A stretch of 6,854 nt of DNA from Rhizobium sp. Q54. GTDB taxonomy: Bacteria; Pseudomonadota; Alphaproteobacteria; Rhizobiales; Beijerinckiaceae. A program made the position numbers and the translations under genes. Of this stretch, positions 5,897 through 6,854 are shown piece by piece. The stretch is taken from the NCBI GenBank assembly GCA_945903655.1, contig CAMDOY010000200.1, forward strand, positions 1 to 6,854, read 5' to 3'. Position 1 is the first letter of the stretch, and every line of letters begins with the position of its first letter. The notes below the pieces were generated by a model. It did not search any database. It was given only the letters and a program-made list of their open reading frames with translations, and was not told where the DNA came from.

Positions 5897-6854
5897 CTAT
5901 CCCTTGAACGCGACCGCAGCTTTTTCGACCACGTCCGGCGGGGTCTTCACGATGGCGTCGGAATAGGTCTGCACCAGCGCGCCGGGCGCGGGGTCCAGCT
6001 CAAGACCACGCTTGGCCGCCATGTCGATCATGGCGGGATCAGCGACCATCTTGTCGAAGACGCCGCGCAGATAGGCGATGCGATCTTCGGGAATCTCCGG
6101 CGGCGCCAGCAAGGCGCGGCCGATCATGGCTCCGGCGGAGGAGAATTCGATCACCTTCTTGGCCATCGCATTCTCCACAAGCTCCTGCATGAGCGGCACG
6201 TCAGGCAATTCACGATTGCGTTTCAGGCCGGTTTGAATGACGGCCACAAGCTCGCCGCTTCCAAGCTGCCGACTATGGGTCACGCGCCAGGAGTTCCAGG
6301 CGGAGGAGACAAGATCGATCTCGCCTCGCTCCAGCGCCATGGAATATTCGCTGGCGCCGGGATAGCCGCAGATCATCTTGAACTTGAAGCCGCCCAGCAC
6401 CTTCAGCAAGGCTGGATATTGATAGGACTGCGCCGTCGTGCCCGTGCAGCCCACGATGGTCTCTTGCCGCTTCATGTCGTCCGGCGTTTTGGAGGGCGAG
6501 TCCTTGCGGCGCACGAAAGCTGTGTTCACCGGCGAAAAAGAGCCGATGTAACGCATCGTCTCCACTTTCCATTTGCCGACCTCGGGCTCAAGCACCTGCG
6601 TGTTTCCAATGGTCTCCGGCAGCACGCCCAGCACCGTGCCATCGCGCGGCGCTTGCGCGTAGAGATAGCTGGTCGCCGTCAATCCGCCGCCGCCGGGCTT
6701 GTTCTCGACAATCACGGCCTTCGCCTGGGGCAAATGGACCTTCAGCATGTCCGCCGCCAGGCGCGCATAGAAATCATAGGACCCGCCAGGCGGGTGCCCC
6801 ACCATCACTTTCACGGTCTTGTCGCGATAGAAATCAGCGGCGGTCTGCGCTTGC
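5897..6854 (-). CDS. Bug/TTT-family periplasmic solute-binding protein (N-terminus outside the window)
   Basis: Stop TAG at 5897-5899; the frame is open to the right edge, so the true start lies beyond the window. A GTG at 6812-6814 is internal: the 13 codons before it read QAQTAADFYRDKT, matching the mature N-terminus of this subgroup (DFY, short basic stretch, then VKVMVGHPPGGSYDFYARLAADML), probably just after a signal-peptide cleavage site. Later motifs are VIVENKPGGGGL, PRDGTVLGVLPE, and ICGYPGASEYSMALERGEIDLVSSAW, the second-lobe signature of these tricarboxylate-type receptors. Visible length is 318 residues, nearly the full mature protein. Two cysteines (codons 6446-6448 and 6368-6370) lie in adjacent second-lobe segments and could form a disulphide in the periplasm; this is inferred. 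It is the first gene of the visible minus-strand run and differs strongly from the Bug protein that follows it. Ligand unknown; no TctA/TctB in view. Confidence 0.92.
   Translation of the reverse strand, partial: QAQTAADFYRDKTVKVMVGHPPGGSYDFYARLAADMLKVHLPQAKAVIVENKPGGGGLTATSYLYAQAPRDGTVLGVLPETIGNTQVLEPEVGKWKVETMRYIGSFSPVNTAFVRRKDSPSKTPDDMKRQETIVGCTGTTAQSYQYPALLKVLGGFKFKMICGYPGASEYSMALERGEIDLVSSAWNSWRVTHSRQLGSGELVAVIQTGLKRNRELPDVPLMQELVENAMAKKVIEFSSAGAMIGRALLAPPEIPEDRIAYLRGVFDKMVADPAMIDMAAKRGLELDPAPGALVQTYSDAIVKTPPDVVEKAAVAFKG

Overview
The window is GC-rich, densely coded bacterial DNA. The gene families (periplasmic Bug-type binding proteins, a 4,5-dihydroxyphthalate decarboxylase-like protein, an NtaA-type flavin monooxygenase, an isochorismatase-fold amidase and an arylmalonate decarboxylase-like protein) suggest a soil or freshwater proteobacterium. 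An alphaproteobacterium of the Hyphomicrobiales is my best guess, and a betaproteobacterium cannot be excluded. This rests on protein style only; there is no rRNA or other marker here. I see no tRNA, CRISPR, insertion sequence or phage gene.

Layout: positions 3-704 (+) hold the C-terminal 233 residues of an FAD-dependent aromatic-type monooxygenase that begins left of the window. Only 23 bases separate its stop from the stop of a convergent run of six minus-strand genes filling the rest. In transcription order (right to left) these are: a Bug/TTT-type solute-binding protein whose start lies beyond the right edge (5897-6854); a second, different Bug protein with a twin-arginine-like signal peptide (4793-5791); an NtaA/SnaA/DszA-type FMN monooxygenase (3294-4655); a cytosolic 4,5-dihydroxyphthalate decarboxylase-like protein with a TTG start (2245-3219); an isochorismatase-family cysteine hydrolase (1485-2111); and an Asp/Glu racemase-superfamily protein close to arylmalonate decarboxylase and maleate isomerase (728-1474). 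Gaps of 74-137 bases separate most of them and carry inverted repeats. The last two genes are only 10 bases apart and probably translationally coupled.

Together they look like a catabolic cluster for an organic acid, perhaps an aromatic or N-heterocyclic carboxylate. Binding proteins would capture the substrate, one or two flavin monooxygenases would oxidise it, a decarboxylase would remove CO2, an amidase would release ammonia or a carbamoyl group, and an isomerase, racemase or decarboxylase-like enzyme would finish the chain. The last two genes resemble the NicF/NicE (maleamate amidase / maleate isomerase) pair of nicotinate catabolism. However, no ring-cleavage dioxygenase, membrane transporter subunit or regulator is present, so the substrate is unknown. 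The most interesting detail is that the racemase/decarboxylase-like protein appears to lack cysteine at both canonical catalytic positions.
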